Shown here piece by piece: positions 37,811 through 51,300 of a DNA stretch of 64,000 bases. Made by a program: the position numbers and the translations under genes. A model generated the notes under the pieces. The model did not search any database and was not told where the DNA came from. It saw only the letters and a list, made by a program, of their open reading frames with translations. The DNA is from Lutjanus erythropterus (lineage: Eukaryota > Chordata > Actinopteri > Lutjaniformes > Lutjanidae): NCBI GenBank assembly GCA_020091685.1, contig CM034591.1, positions 14,848,043-14,912,042 on the forward strand, given 5' to 3'. Position 1 is the first letter of the stretch. Each line of letters starts with the position of its first letter.

Positions 37811-40800
37811 GTTAGCATTGCTGTAAATTCAGTTATAGAATAAAATAAAATAAATAATTTAAATTACCTAAAAGTTTTGGGCGAGTACAGGTTTAATCAT
37901 TTTAACCATCATTCTTAATAGTGTTCTTATATCTTTAAAAACTGCACTCTAAGAATCAGAACTCAGTTCAGATCCAGTCATTTGAAATTGTGACCGGTGC
38001 CCAAAAACGGTTGAGATAGATTAAACAGAGAGTGAGTCATGTTATGCCCCCGTGAATACTATGAGGTGTGTTGTTTTCACAAACTGACAGAGCAAATTTA
38101 CCTGATCACCTGGTCGCTCTGCATCCTGAAACAACCCAGGGGGTTTATCTAAAAGGTGATGTCTTTGTGGATCCACTACCGCCTCAGGAAAAAGGAACTT
38201 CACAGGTATCAGAGATGGAAAAGGGCTTACAGCACACCAGCAGGGATTGAAGTAGAGACATGATCCATGAAAGACCCCATACAGGTGATGCATTGAAATG
38301 TCTTTTGAACACAGACATGCACACAGAAACAACGATGACCAGTAATCCAACAGGGTGTAATGTGCCACAGAGGAAGAACATCACTAATCCCTGTTAATCC
38401 CTGTGGTTTTTCAAGAGCTGCTAGGCAATTCTTTGTGCTTTAATTGTATGAGATAGCAAATGAAAGGTGTCGTGGGGTCGGGAATCATTATGTGGAGGCA
38501 AGATAAGACTGCCAGGAGCAAAAGAGATGAAACCGGTTATAGTGTTAAGCAGAGGAGAAGGAGGAGATGAGAAACAGACAAAGAAACCAGGTAAGAGGAC
38601 GGCCTGGATAAAGCACAAACTGTACATTCTCATTCCTCTTATACACTTGTGCATAAGTGAAAAACAAAACATATCAAAGAAGCAAAAGATCACCTTTTTT
38701 AATACTGTTTTTTGGTTTTTGTATGAACATAGAACAGACAAGGACAGGGACATTACAGCCCAATCAGTGAAAAGAAAAAGGGTCCACACAAAAAATGTTA
38801 AAAGTAGAGATGATAATAACAATCCAATCCAAGCATTTTGCAGTCTTCTCCTTCTGAAGTTGAAGAGGCAAAGTCATTTTCTCCACTGAGTGAAATGATT
38901 ACATTGCTAGCACAAAGCTTGCTCAACTATTATTGGAGCACAGAGTGAAAAGGCGCAGCACTTAAGAAAGGTCAGTTGGTTGAATTTTTATTCTTTATGA
39001 TGAGGAAGCCCTTTTACTATAAGCATCAATAAGTATCTAAATTATTCTTGAAGGCTCATTAGCAACAGGGGTCATTATTTCCTTTAGAAGGAAGTCATGG
39101 ATCTGCAGGTACAAGTGAAAAAAATATTAAAAACTGTCATTATTAAGATTAGGATTGCTATTATAAACAATCATCTTTTGCATGTTCACCCCTTTTAAAG
39201 GAGCTTCTTGCTTTGTGAAAATCCAATTCAGGAAATTATTAATTTACAGAAGGAAAATGTTATGCTTGAAGCACTAAATGTCATGTAAATATCAAGCAAA
39301 ATATGTTATCATGCCCTCTTCATGAGCAACCTCTTGCTGCTTACTTTTACAGCCAAAATACACAGTTCAGTTATCGTTTGTTGCAGCCCCCTTCCTGTAA
39401 TGCAGTAAATGCCATATTGAGGCTCCTGTGAACTTGCACAGAGTTGCACAAAATGCTGCAAGATATACAAGAATTTAACAGACAGTTGAGGCAGCAGGTA
39501 TTACAAAAGCCACAGAAAACCTTCTGATAAATAAAAGGTGGGTGAGAGGATAAATCCTCTCAGCCTCCAGTCTTTTTTATTATGATTAAAGCACAGTGTT
39601 TCATTTCTCCTTCACAGTCAACAGCCATGATGACACATGTGCCACAAGTGAGAGTTACAAAAGAGGCTTATTTGAAAGTTACACATATGCAATATCATGC
39701 TCATATGTGTGTCCTAAATGATGATTCATTTCTGTAATCTACTACCACCAGCACAATTTCTAATGTCATATGACTGAGTGGAGATTTTTCATTGGCTTAC
39801 AGGCTGATTGTGGTGGCGTGTAAACAGACACAATTTCAGGAAGTCAAACCATGAACTATCGCTGCAGCCTTGAGCAGAGACTCATGAAAACAGCTAGTAC
39901 CAACTCTCTCGTACCTCACAGGTAAATACAGAAATAGACTTATGATATCTTCTCTCCTTGATTGATCTTGTTTCTGTTTGTGTTGGTCAGCTGTGCCAGG
40001 CTTTCTGCTCTGCACAGCATCACTGACTTCCATTACCGGAACGCATTTTATTTACGAATGACTGATCACAACCTGCATGTTTAGCTTTGATTGTATTATG
40101 ATAATGATAATGAAGACCATAGTTATTATTAATTCATCTTTTCAGATCAGAAAATACTTCTATGTGTCATTCTAGAGGGCATGAACGAACATTTTGTCAT
40201 TTAGTACATGAAGTAGTCACAGGTAAACACAGGTTACCAATGATACTAATGAAGGCTCTGTTCAGGTCAAACAGACTCACAGTCTTGATCGTGTATTTTG
40301 GCTCAATGGAAAAGCTCTGCTACATTAAATGGACAGCTCTGTCTCCTAGAAATGATGTTAGTATACAACTAATTTGTAATAGCAAATACATTTTGAAGAT
40401 AACGTAGTGCCGACCAAAATTCGTTTTCTATTACCATAATGAGGAAATGTTGTTAATTAACACTTTGAAAGTGAAACTGATGATACCGAATGTATCAGTG
40501 AAATGTTTACTGGCAATGTATTTCATTTGTTTTCTGCTAAAATAAGCAGTCTTACAATACATCATTATTCAATCTTTTATTAATACTTGCTTTTATCTAC
40601 GCTCACATACGCATCCATTCACATCATGGCTGCCTTGTGGATGTCCGTATTATTTCGTTCCCCAAGACTGTTCTGCCAAGTGCAGCTGTGCTGTGATTGG
40701 CTGTGCTTGTTGCTTCAACTATGCATCCTTGTGACTGCTAGAGGGCTGTTTGAACATTGTGTTCAGGTATAATTTAAACATAAGCCACGATCTTTTCCTA

Positions 40801-40977
40801 AATCTGCACAAGCAGTTTTTGTTTTTTAACCTAACCAAACTAAAACTGAAAGCTACAATTAATTTTAAAAAACTGAAACTAAAAAGTCAGCTAAGTTTAA
40901 TAAAAAGTTTAGTGTTAAGTGTAACTTAGTTTCACACAGGACAGGAAGCTCAGTCCTGTGTTTGATCCATTTATCAG

Positions 40978-41130
40978 AGGTGGCAAAAGTTCACATATTC
41001 TTTACCCAAAGAGAAGTAAAGATACTTGTGTAAAAAAAAAAGACTCTGGTAAAAGTACAGATTTGCCTTCTTTACTCATGTGAAAGTGAAAAAGTACAAA
41101 CTTGGAAATGTACTCAAAGTATAAAAATAA
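40978..41130 (+). repeat. AAAAGTA-rich dispersed repeat, second copy (start)
   Basis: GGTGGCAAAAGTTCACA with further 'aaagtac' motifs matches the start of the 2253-2760 copy. The matching distal block ('tgatgttgggaaggcag') lies near 41424, after a degenerate TTTTGTC-rich tract. Confidence 0.55.
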
Positions 41131-41139
41131 AAAGTAGCT

Positions 41140-41350
41140 GTCTTTTACATTGTTCTTCATCTTGTTGTGCTTTTTAAGTCCTGCTACATCTTTTTTGGTT
41201 GTTTTTGGTTTTGTTACATCTATTTTGTCTTGTTACATCTTTTTGACATGACTTTTCGTCATGTTATGTCATTTTTGTCTTTTCCGTTGTTTTTCATCTT
41301 GTAATGTTGTTTTTGTCTTGTTGTCTTTTTCACCTTGTTTTTCATCTGTT
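41140..41350 (+). repeat. Degenerate TTTTGTCTTGTTA-type tandem repeat
   Basis: Roughly 15-20-bp units of the form (T)n-G-TCTTGTTACATC/TTTTGTC recur ten or more times: 'cttgttgtgctttt', TTTTGTCTTGTTACATCTTT, 'ttttcatcttgtaatgttg'. It sits inside the AAAAGTA repeat and looks like local expansion. Confidence 0.6.
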
Positions 41351-43194
41351 GTGCTTGATATGCATTGATGCATATATCAAGGAATCATCTTTTCTATGCA
41401 TTATTGTCACGTCTATTCAGGTCTTGATGTTGGGAAGGCAGCGTGCAGTTAGTCACAATAACAAATAATCAAAAATTCCCCCTGAATGCATTAAAACTAA
41501 AGAAACAAGCCTGTTTTGAAACTGCGAGGAGTAGGAAAGTGAAAAGTTATGTTAGTTAGGTATGATGTTCTATTCACGTACCCCAGTAAGCCACAACAGT
41601 GTGACAGAACTAGTGAACTAAGTGTGAACTAAGCCATCATTCATTTTATTGTTTACAACAGTGTTTTTTCAGTGAAAAAGACCTATTGCAAATAGCATGG
41701 AGGCATGGAGGAAAAACACAGCAAACAACTTGTTGTCTGGCTCTCTGGCCTTTCTTCCAGCTGCATTCCCACTTCCCCAGGTCCCTCAGTTGCCATTCTT
41801 CACCAGTCCACCAGATGGCCTCTGACTTTTCTGCTTGCCTTCACTCCCATCTGCCCTGCAATCACTGCAATCACCTCATCCCATTCACCTGGACTCTTCC
41901 CTGCCTCGTCCCTGAAACTCGCCGTCACAGTCTGCTGTTTGGACTTGTCACAAATTGTCTGTAAACTTCATTACCTTCTTGTTCAACAGTAAGCTCACTG
42001 AACTGTCCCTCTCTGCCTGCATTTGAGTCCTTCTCCTGCTGCTTCACGCTGACACAGCTGTTGTAATATTTTCTGTTGTCATATATGAAAAAAAAAGTTA
42101 ATGTTATTATTTGATGTTATAAACAAATCAGGGAGGAACATGATAATTCTTCTGACATGTTTGGTCTGCTCTAGTTCCACCAGTTTCCTTTGAAAGTGGT
42201 CGCCACTGGTTACAGCAGACCACTTTAGAGAGAAAGGCAGAAACTATTCATGAATCAGCTATAAGTGTACTACCAATGCTATGAACATTTCCATGGAAAC
42301 ATAAATTGCTTGTACACCTGATGATGAGGTTACGAGGTGCCACTGATGTCACAAGACAACCAGGACATGTGAAGGACACACTTCACAACATCTTCTTGAA
42401 ATCGTAAGTGATTGCCTAGCAACTGCTCAGACTGGAAAAAAAAACAAAAAACAGCAAACATCAAATTGGTCTTCATGCACTTTGGTTTTTACAGATGAAA
42501 CTGAAGCTAATATGAGAATGAGTTTAGAGAAACCAGGCTAGCTGTTTCCACTCTTTGTGCTAAACTAGGCTTATATTAAGAAGCTGCCATGAGAATGGTA
42601 CTGATCTTCTCTGACTGTCCACCAGAAAGAAATAAGCATATTTCAAGGGTGTAGAATTGGGTAGGGATACTGAATTGTCCCATGCAATAATTTTGATTAA
42701 AAATGTAAATATAGTCACTGCTGTCTGTCAATGTCTAGTCAATATTAGTCAGATTCGGTGTTTTGATAAAGCACCTAGATGTAAAAAGTTTTGAAAGATT
42801 GCATGCTTGTCTTCATTGTGCCTCACATAATGGTGTCTTCTTATTGCCAAAATATTTGCTGTCAGATCTGGAGTTACTCAGACCATCAGGGGTAAAGTAA
42901 GAAATAAACACAAATGTATTATTTTGTTATTTGTTTCCATGCCATAATCTTAGTCACTGCTCCTCTGGCAGCAGCATAGCGTCTCGCTGTCTCCCCTTGC
43001 ACCCTGCGTCAGGGACTGTCAACTTTTATTATGCATGATCAGGAGATGTAACCCAGTGAGTTTCATTCACTCACCACAAGTGACCCCTATCCCCGATGAT
43101 TTAGCTCCACCTGGGACACGTTTATCAGCCCCACCAAGTATGGCATGAAATATCCTCCCTTGGCATGTTTCTAAAAAAGTTTAACTAATCTTGA

Positions 43195-43217
43195 TTTTTT
43201 TTTTTTTTTTTTTTTTT
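43195..43217 (+). repeat. Poly-T tract
   Basis: A run of about 23 T. Confidence 0.85.
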
Positions 43218-44951
43218 GCCATATTTTACGTGTGAATGAGAAAATGTTTTTTTCTCTAAAAGTATTTATTTTTCCACACCAGAAAAGCAATATATGTTTC
43301 TTTAGTTATTAAAACTGGGATATATTAAATCTTTATAGTTGCCTTGTTCCATTTATGTGCAGTTATTTCCAGCTGAACAAAGCAGGAGGCTCACAGTTAT
43401 GACAGTGTGTTTATGTCACTAATGTGTGGTCACATTTGAATGTGTTTTATTGCACTTCATAATTTGAGATGATATATGAGATTTTTTCTTTTTCATGTTT
43501 TTGAAATTACTTAATTTACTATTTACATGAGTGCCAGTTGGTTCCTTTAACTAAAATAATGCACTTGCTATGATGCTTTATCAACAGTAGATGGCAGCAT
43601 AAGACTGGTTTTGTTGAATTGTAGTCAGGAGGATTGCTGTTTTTCCTTACAAAGTTTTTTCTCAAATGTACACACAAGAAAACTGGAACTCTGCACACAA
43701 GTATAAAAACTCAAAGCTCATGTATCATCAGCAGGACTCCAAGACAGCTAAACTCTAAACACAATTCCTGTGTTTTCACTCAAATAGAAAATTTAAATCA
43801 AAGTTTTGCAAAAGTCTGAGCACAAATCACAACATTTAGCATACTTTGTTCACCTGTAAAACACTGGCCTTCAAAATTCAACAACCGTCAACCACCTGTC
43901 AGAGCATAAACAGGCCTGAGGTGACCTTTACTGTGTTGGGGGGAAAATGAACAGCATGGAGAACAGAGAGGAAGAGGAAGAGAGGGTGCAGCTGTAGGAA
44001 GAGGAAACTCCTAGACTCTGGGAAGCTGGTTGTGTTGCACCACACACATGAATACATGGATCAAGCACAACACATAAAAACAATGCTGCACACTGATGGA
44101 ATAAGCTGTTTCTATTCCATGTTGTAAAATCAGTCAATACATCCATACATTTCCCAAGGTTGAATTTTGCACTGAAAATCACAACAGAACATATTCTAAA
44201 TGGCATATAGTACATAAACACAGTAACAACATTTGTGGAGACAAAAAATAAAGCATGAAGTACAATAAGGCCCTGGACTACTGATTTTAGAGAAAAGCTG
44301 TTTTTTTCACCTGTGTTCATGTCAAAATGTCCAAATGAGGCTGAACTCTCTGTCCAGCCTCTCTCAGTGTCAACCCGAAGTTTACATCATGGTCAGTGTT
44401 GCTCAAATCAGCACTGGTTGACCATGTTGGTTGACTATGCATCAAAAGGAGAAATAGAATATTTGAAACTGTGTCACATTTTTGGAAGCTGGAACAACAA
44501 GGGAAGAAATTGGGTTACCTGTTTTGACCGAGTGCAGTTGATAGTGATCATAGTTTGATCTTGACTGCAAAGCCTTTATTATTTTCAAGCCGAAAAATAA
44601 GGCAAAATCCTCTAAAACTGGCGGCCCGTGGTTTAATGAGCGTCTACTGTGGCATTAAAACGTTTGGGCAAGGCTGCACATACCGTGAAGTCAGTTACAA
44701 TCAGTTGATCAGACATTGGAGGATGGTATGCTTAACATACCTGAAACATTGTGGTCTTTGGTTGTTTCTCTCTTTCTGTTTCGTGTGTGTGTGTGTGTGC
44801 CTCCAGGTGATAAACCCTTGTCAAACCAGTCTGACAGGACAAAACACTTCTCTTGTTCTAACAGCACACATTACCTCCCTCTCTCACTGTGGACTATTTG
44901 ATTTAGTCCTTTTAACGCCCCTCTCTCTCTTACAACATAAGGCAGATTGTT

Positions 44952-44998
44952 AAAAAAATAAATAAATAAATAAAAATAAATAAATAAATAAATAAAAA
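44952..44998 (+). repeat. (AAAT)n microsatellite
   Basis: About twelve AAAT units with one interruption, some 400 bases upstream of the gpa33 start codon. Confidence 0.85.
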
Positions 44999-45392
44999 GG
45001 AAATGACATCCTGTTGCACGCATATCATGGGCTACTGATGAAACGTTTAATCTTATGTTAAATTTAGAAGCAGCGGGAAAATATTTGATCCTTTTGTCAA
45101 AACAACCCTGAGAAAACACATCCAGGATAGGAGTGCCTGAAAAGTCATGCACAGACGGACAAGCCGAAACACGCTGTGTGAACGGATTAAGAATGTTACC
45201 TGCACCTGCTGTGATTGGCGGAGAGCGCTGTCAGTCATTCAGACGCGGCAGGCGCACCCATCGAGCGCATCACTCAGGTTTCGATGCAAATAATTACCGG
45301 GCGACTCCGGATCAGTCTGTCATTGTAGAGGGGACAACTGCACGAAGAAGAATCACTGACGGTCTGTGGGGACAGAAAAAAGTCTCTGAGCG

Positions 45393-48300
45393 ATGGAGGA
45401 CAGGATTTATACCTTGGCTGTGCTGTTTCTGGGTGAGTTTTCCTGCGAAAAAAAAAACGTTGTTTTTTTTCTCTGAGCCTTCGCGAGCTGCCACACCTGT
45501 TTGCGCACCTCCGCTGCAGGCCCAGGTAACCTGTTCATGCAGGTGACTCGTGTCATCGGTTTGTTGTTAATTTACCCCTTTTCGAAAAATAACATGGACA
45601 AAGAAAGTAGAATTTAGAAATAGGCTAGTGGCAGCTTGAAAATTAACATAATTAAATATTTAAATGTTTTTCACTCAACTCGTCTTTCACCTTATAGAGT
45701 GGTTTTGGTTTCTAAAAAAGGCCTGAGGCATGTTTCAAACGAATAACCATTTCAATCAAACTTAACTTGGCTTACAAATAGCGTTTATTTTCGCTATTGA
45801 TCAATTTCTCAATTATTTTCTTGATCACTGAGGTCAAGCATTTGGTTTAGGCCTGTAAAGAGCTCGTACACTCCACTACAAACAAATTTTTGGCATTTTT
45901 CTCTGTCATCTGAAAGTTGGAACCTGAAGATTAATTAAGTTAATCAATCTGAGATGCAGCTCAGTGCTGCGTGTCAAGTTTTTCCACTCATAAATCTGTA
46001 ATAAACATTGTGTTTACTCACATGTTGAAAGTTTGAAAGACTGTGTAAGGGGTCTTGCTTTGTAGAGCTGCAAGGAATAGTCGATTGTTAAATTATTCAC
46101 CAGCAATTTTGATTTTGATAATTGATCGATCGGTTGAAGTAATTTTTTAAGAAAAAAAAATGTCCAAAGTCTCTGATTTCAGCTTCTTAATTGCAAATGT
46201 TTTCTAGTTTTGTTACTCTTCTCTGACGGTAAACTATTTGGGTTGAGGACAAAACAAGACGTTTAAGAACATCATCTTGGACTTTGAGAAACAGTGATCA
46301 ACATTTTTCACTATTTTATGGATCAAACAACTGAATGATGGGGAAAATGATCAACAGATTGATCGATAATGAAAACGTGCTGCATATGTCTGGACCTGTT
46401 TTTCAGTTTGAAACTGACACACAGGATGTCACAGGATTAATTAATCAATTAATTGAGAAAACGATCAACCGACTGATTGACAATGGAAATATTTATTACT
46501 TGCAGCCCTTTTGCTTTGTTCGACAAACGGCACAGAATCCAAAAATATCCAGTTAACTACTGCAGAAGAACTTGTGATTTTTTGCTTATTTTGCTTAAAA
46601 AAACAATTAGCAGACTATTTCTGTTCTGTTTATTGACAAATTTGTTTCAGCTCCACACACAAGAGATCTGAGACAATGTGTTCTGTGTTTGTATGTGGGT
46701 GGGAGGGTGGGGTAAAAAGTTATTTGTAGCCTACAGATCTCAGGTTCTGCTGCTGGATCATTCTGTGTGAAGGCACATTTTACACACAGGTTGTACATGT
46801 CACATTAACATAATAACTTTGTTATTTAATCTAGGGCTGGGCAATATAACTTATGTTTAATATCTTTATTTCTAGGCTGTGTCTCAATATACAATATACA
46901 GACAATTTCTCTAAAGGAACATACTGTGAATTCTCAAATACTGCAAGCAAATGATGGTCAGACAGAATATGATGCACTGATGTAGATTAATGATCCAACA
47001 GTAGGTTTGGGCCACACTGACAAAATCAAGTATCACAATTAATATTGTAGCAATGACTAATAACATAAAATGAGAATAGATAAGATAAGAAAAGGATATT
47101 CACTTGTTACAGCAGCTCAAACACCAAAAATACAGTCAGAAAAAGAAGTGAGTGATAAATAGAACACAAATTAATTCAAAATAGAATAAAATTTAAAAGA
47201 ATAAAAATTAAAAAGAAAATTTAAAAAATACACTTTAACCATATACACTACACCTTTCACTTATATGGATACATTAATAATTGGACAGGATAATGTATAC
47301 ATGTGTAATACACACATGCTGTGCAGAATTATATTCAAAGAAAAAAAATGACATAATATTGCCTTGTAAAATGGATAATTGCACAGAGATACAGAGATTG
47401 GTTGCACAGTAGCAGCAAATTCACAGGTTGGTTTCACAGCATGAATAGATATTATTGCACAGGCTGATTACATAGTGTGAAGATAAATATATGGTGTATT
47501 GCATCAGGGATATTAAGAATTAATTGTATGTGTATATAAAATAGGATAAGAAACACAAGGCTATATTGTGTAGAGAGAGTGGTATACATATATAAACATT
47601 ACAACCTGTTCTAAAAAAGTTTGGTTTGGTTATTAATACCAACAAATTAATTCCATTTATTGGTGAAAAGTTATTTTTAAAGATTTTTATATATGGAATT
47701 CATGAAATGTTTTGGTTTACTTTATTTCTAAAATTGCTCTGTGCCTGAAAACACCCTTACCCCAGACAAGAAGTCACAACTTCAAACAATTTAAGTATTC
47801 AAAATCTAAAAATGACAATACCTGCTGAAACACAGGTGTTAAATGTGCCATTATAATCATCTTTGTTTTAAATAGTTTTTTTAAATGAAAATGTTGACTC
47901 TTTAAATTTGTGGCCCAGGTTTCCACCAACTCTGTTAAATTTTTACAAAAAACATAATTTCATCAGGCATAAAACGGGTTAGCTATACCCAAAGGACCCC
48001 TGTCTCACTTACTGGTTTAAAAGGGGTGGGAATACTGCTGAAGCACTGGTAAACTTTTTATTTTTCAACAAATTCATTAAATAATATTGCTATTAGATAT
48101 GTCTCAACCAAAACAAGTCGACTCTATAGTCTCTCTGAATGCTGTGAAATGAGAAATCAGATTTTTCCATCTGACGGTTTACATTTAATTGAAAATTTAA
48201 TCACTAGGAGGCTGGCCCGTTACAAGGTTTAATAGCCAAGAGTTTGATCTTTTAAAATATATATTTTCCAGTATAATTAGAGAGTAAAATCAAAGCCCCT

Positions 48301-51300
48301 CAAAATAGGGTCATTCTCGAGAATGACAGATATTAGAGAGATAGACTGGTGCTTTCACAAAATGAGATTTTCAGTAGTACAATGAGCCCCGTCTGATAAA
48401 TCCAGAAAATTAGATCACTTTACTTTAATGCAGCCCTTAAAACCAGGAAAATACAATACTTATGCTATACAATGATACAGCAACATGCAAAATCTAAGAT
48501 GATATCTAGCCTCTCGTCACAATATTAATATAATATCTATATGTTGCTCAGCCCTAATTTTTAAAGTTTACTGTTTTTATAAATGATATTCAACTGGTCA
48601 TTAACGCTCTCTGTTTTTAAATCTGTGACAGTGTTGTCAGGTGTTGGCGCCATCACTGTGAAAATTGAGGAGGAGGTATATGAGAATGCCAGGGGGGACA
48701 ACATCACTCTGCCCTGCAGCTTTACAACCAAAATCGCATCCCCCTCAGCGGTCGTCATCTCATGGACTGTTGACGATCTTGGACCTAATCCTAGCGAGGT
48801 CAGACTACTACAATGTACTAATGTGTCACATGGCTCTCTATTAACTGTCTGCTGTTATCATCATAATTCTGATTTATTAGTTCTGCATTAATACACAGAA
48901 TAATTTAATGTTCCTCTGATGCTGTCTTGAACAGGTCCTCATCCTCACTCATTTTTATCCTCCTGGAACAACTGACATCAAATCGATATATGAAGGTCGG
49001 GTGTCCCTGGACGTTAACGTTGCCCAGGGAAAGGCTAACCTGAAACTGAACGGCGTCACACTAGCAGACAACAAGATATTTCAGTGTCGCGTCCAGATCA
49101 TGGGTGACGATGAGGGCACGCCATACGACAGGGCACGCTTGGTGGTTCTAGGTAACAAGAAATACTCTCTTATTAGGTGTGGAAAAGAGTTGGGTCTTGC
49201 ATGTTGTTTCAGGCTTTCCATTCAGCATCATATCAGGTATTATACTGAAAGATTTGAAACGTCAAAGCTCAGTCAGCATCATGTTTTGCCTTTAACTGTT
49301 GTAATTAGTGGTCAACCGATATAGGTTTATAGATGGCTGATGCCCGGTATTTAGCAGGGATGCAATCAACAGAGGTGGGAGTAAGTCACACTTGTGCAAG
49401 TCAAAAGCAAGTCCCAAGTCTGTGGTGAGAATTTAATAATATAATAATAATAATTAATATGAAATATGCTCTCTAACAGCCAGTGTTTGACCTTTGTCTT
49501 AAAGGCTTGTGGGTTCTGGACTTCCTTCATTACAAGAGGCAGTTTGTTCCATTCTGTGGCTGCAGCATAAATGAATGAAACCTTACCCATCATAGTTTTA
49601 CATTTATGAAAGTACAGTTTAGCTACTCTAGCTCTGGTATTTCCAACAGTTGTCAAGGAAACTCGGGGCTCTGCCATGTAGGATCCTATGGGCCATGTTA
49701 AGTTGTGTCTGGCGCCCTCTGTCCTCAACTGGAAGCCAGTGGAGCTGAACGAACTGAGAGATGCCCACCTGACTCCTATGATCTAGCCCTAGTACTACTC
49801 ACAGTTTGTTTTGTGCTACTTGAAGTCTCCGTTTCAAGTGTTTGTTGAGGCCCCAGTAGGGCGACAGTTTTGGGGACTCCCTATCCAGCAGATGAGCCCT
49901 CCTAGCTAAGTATCTGGTTCTGGCATTTTCCTTACCTAAAACCTTTAAGGCCATGGAAACCCAGACAAAGTTTTGTTTCAGCAACACGCTAAACCTAATG
50001 AAATTTGCTGATATTTGACATCTTGTGGTTGCAAAGTCCCCAAAATGAACAAAAATGGACAGTGGGGCCCTGAATTTATAATATTGCTGTAATGGGTTCT
50101 AAAGTGAAAATATCAAGTCATGTGACTGACTGTGGATGTAACACAGTACTGTTAAGAGTACTGCTTTTATTTAATCTCAGGAATTGATCTGCAAAATGTG
50201 AAAAAAAATGTATATTGAGAATTGTGTATTGTTACACTATTTAGGTCAGTTTAATGGGAAAAAGGTGTCAACATTTAGAAAAGACTGGTGACTGAGGATA
50301 TTTAGGGAAATGTTTGATGTGTGAGAATTATAGTACAGGGCTCAAAACTGCAGAAGATGTGGAAGTAGATCATCAAAAAGACTTCCTGTGTTGATCAGTT
50401 TTCCAACATCCTTACTTGAGAAGATGTTGCGTGAGTTAATTCTTTATTCGTGTTATTTATTATTTTCTAGTTGCTCCAACGACGCCCATCTGTAACATCC
50501 AGGGGAAGGCAGAGTACGGCCAGAACATCAACCTGACGTGTCGGTCTGAGGAGGGCTCCCCGCCACCCACTTATAAGTGGCAAAGTCAAGATGTCAGACA
50601 CGTACCTCGTGAGCTACATCCCAGAACAACCGACAGTAAGTATCGGTGATGCAGTTTCTGATTGGACCATCGATCCTTGCAAAATAGGAGGCAACTCTCA
50701 GTGTATTCATTCATTCATTCAACCTTTATACAATCTTGAGAAATGACTGCAGTTAGAACAGAAAAAATACAACAACAGAACACAGTTAGCAAGTGAGTTA
50801 ATGTTTCACTGTGTGTTGTGAAGTCTTCCAAGTGTGTACAGCACAAAAACTAAAAGCAGTTTTCCCATATTTGTTGTTTGGTAGAGACCCTCTTAGTCCT
50901 GTGTCCGCTGAGAGTGGTAATATGCAAAACATTGTCAGCAATACCTCTGAATCTAGAGAATGGCACATATTTAATTGTGCATAGGCATTTATTTACCTCT
51001 GCAAAAAGACACAGTGAGGGTGAGAACCACGTCGCTCTCTCCTCTGTCATGCGGCCACTTTTTAGTCAATGCTCTGATGTTAAAAGGTGAGCAACTCAAA
51101 TAAGAAGCTAATCGTGTCTTAGATCCAGTAATGTGTGTATGTATGTGACTGTGTTTCTGTCTTGCAGAGGGAGGCGTCCTGTCTCTATTCAACATCTCCA
51201 AAGAGACATCAGGATACTACATCTGCACCTCAAGAAACAAGATCCGCTCTGCTACCTGCAACCTCACCCTCTCAGTCATGCCACGTGAGCGAAACCTTCT

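Larger units (their letters stand above)
33771..45392. other. grpr-gpa33 intergenic region (divergent genes)
   Basis: This is about 11.6 kb between the two start codons, so it must contain both promoters. The grpr promoter is probably just above 33770 and the gpa33 promoter just below 45393. The region holds a degraded LINE (35600-37430) and several dispersed repeats. Stretches 38000-40970 and 41600-44940 contain short ORFs with no similarity I recognise. This is also where the two conserved linkage blocks meet. Confidence 0.6.
45433..48631 (+). other. gpa33 intron 1
   Basis: The 3.2-kb intron is largely filled by an AATCGATTAATC-type repeat (46065-46500) and by a TAGGGCTGGGCAAT-ended element (46832-48556) that carries a nested repeat. 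Nothing recognisable lies in 45550-46060. Confidence 0.65.

Noticed and set aside
38467..38889. Overlapping 140-aa (+) and 133-aa (-) ORFs
   Set aside because: No similarity, domain or splice context was recognised; composition is like the surrounding non-coding DNA.
43928..44320. 130-aa minus-strand ORF
   Set aside because: No known protein pattern and the hydrophobic runs look like chance. I considered a transposon remnant but could not match it to any family.
45133..45546. 137-aa ORF over gpa33 exon 1
   Set aside because: It is in a different frame from the signal peptide and runs through the GTGAGT donor; it reflects 5'UTR plus intron sequence.
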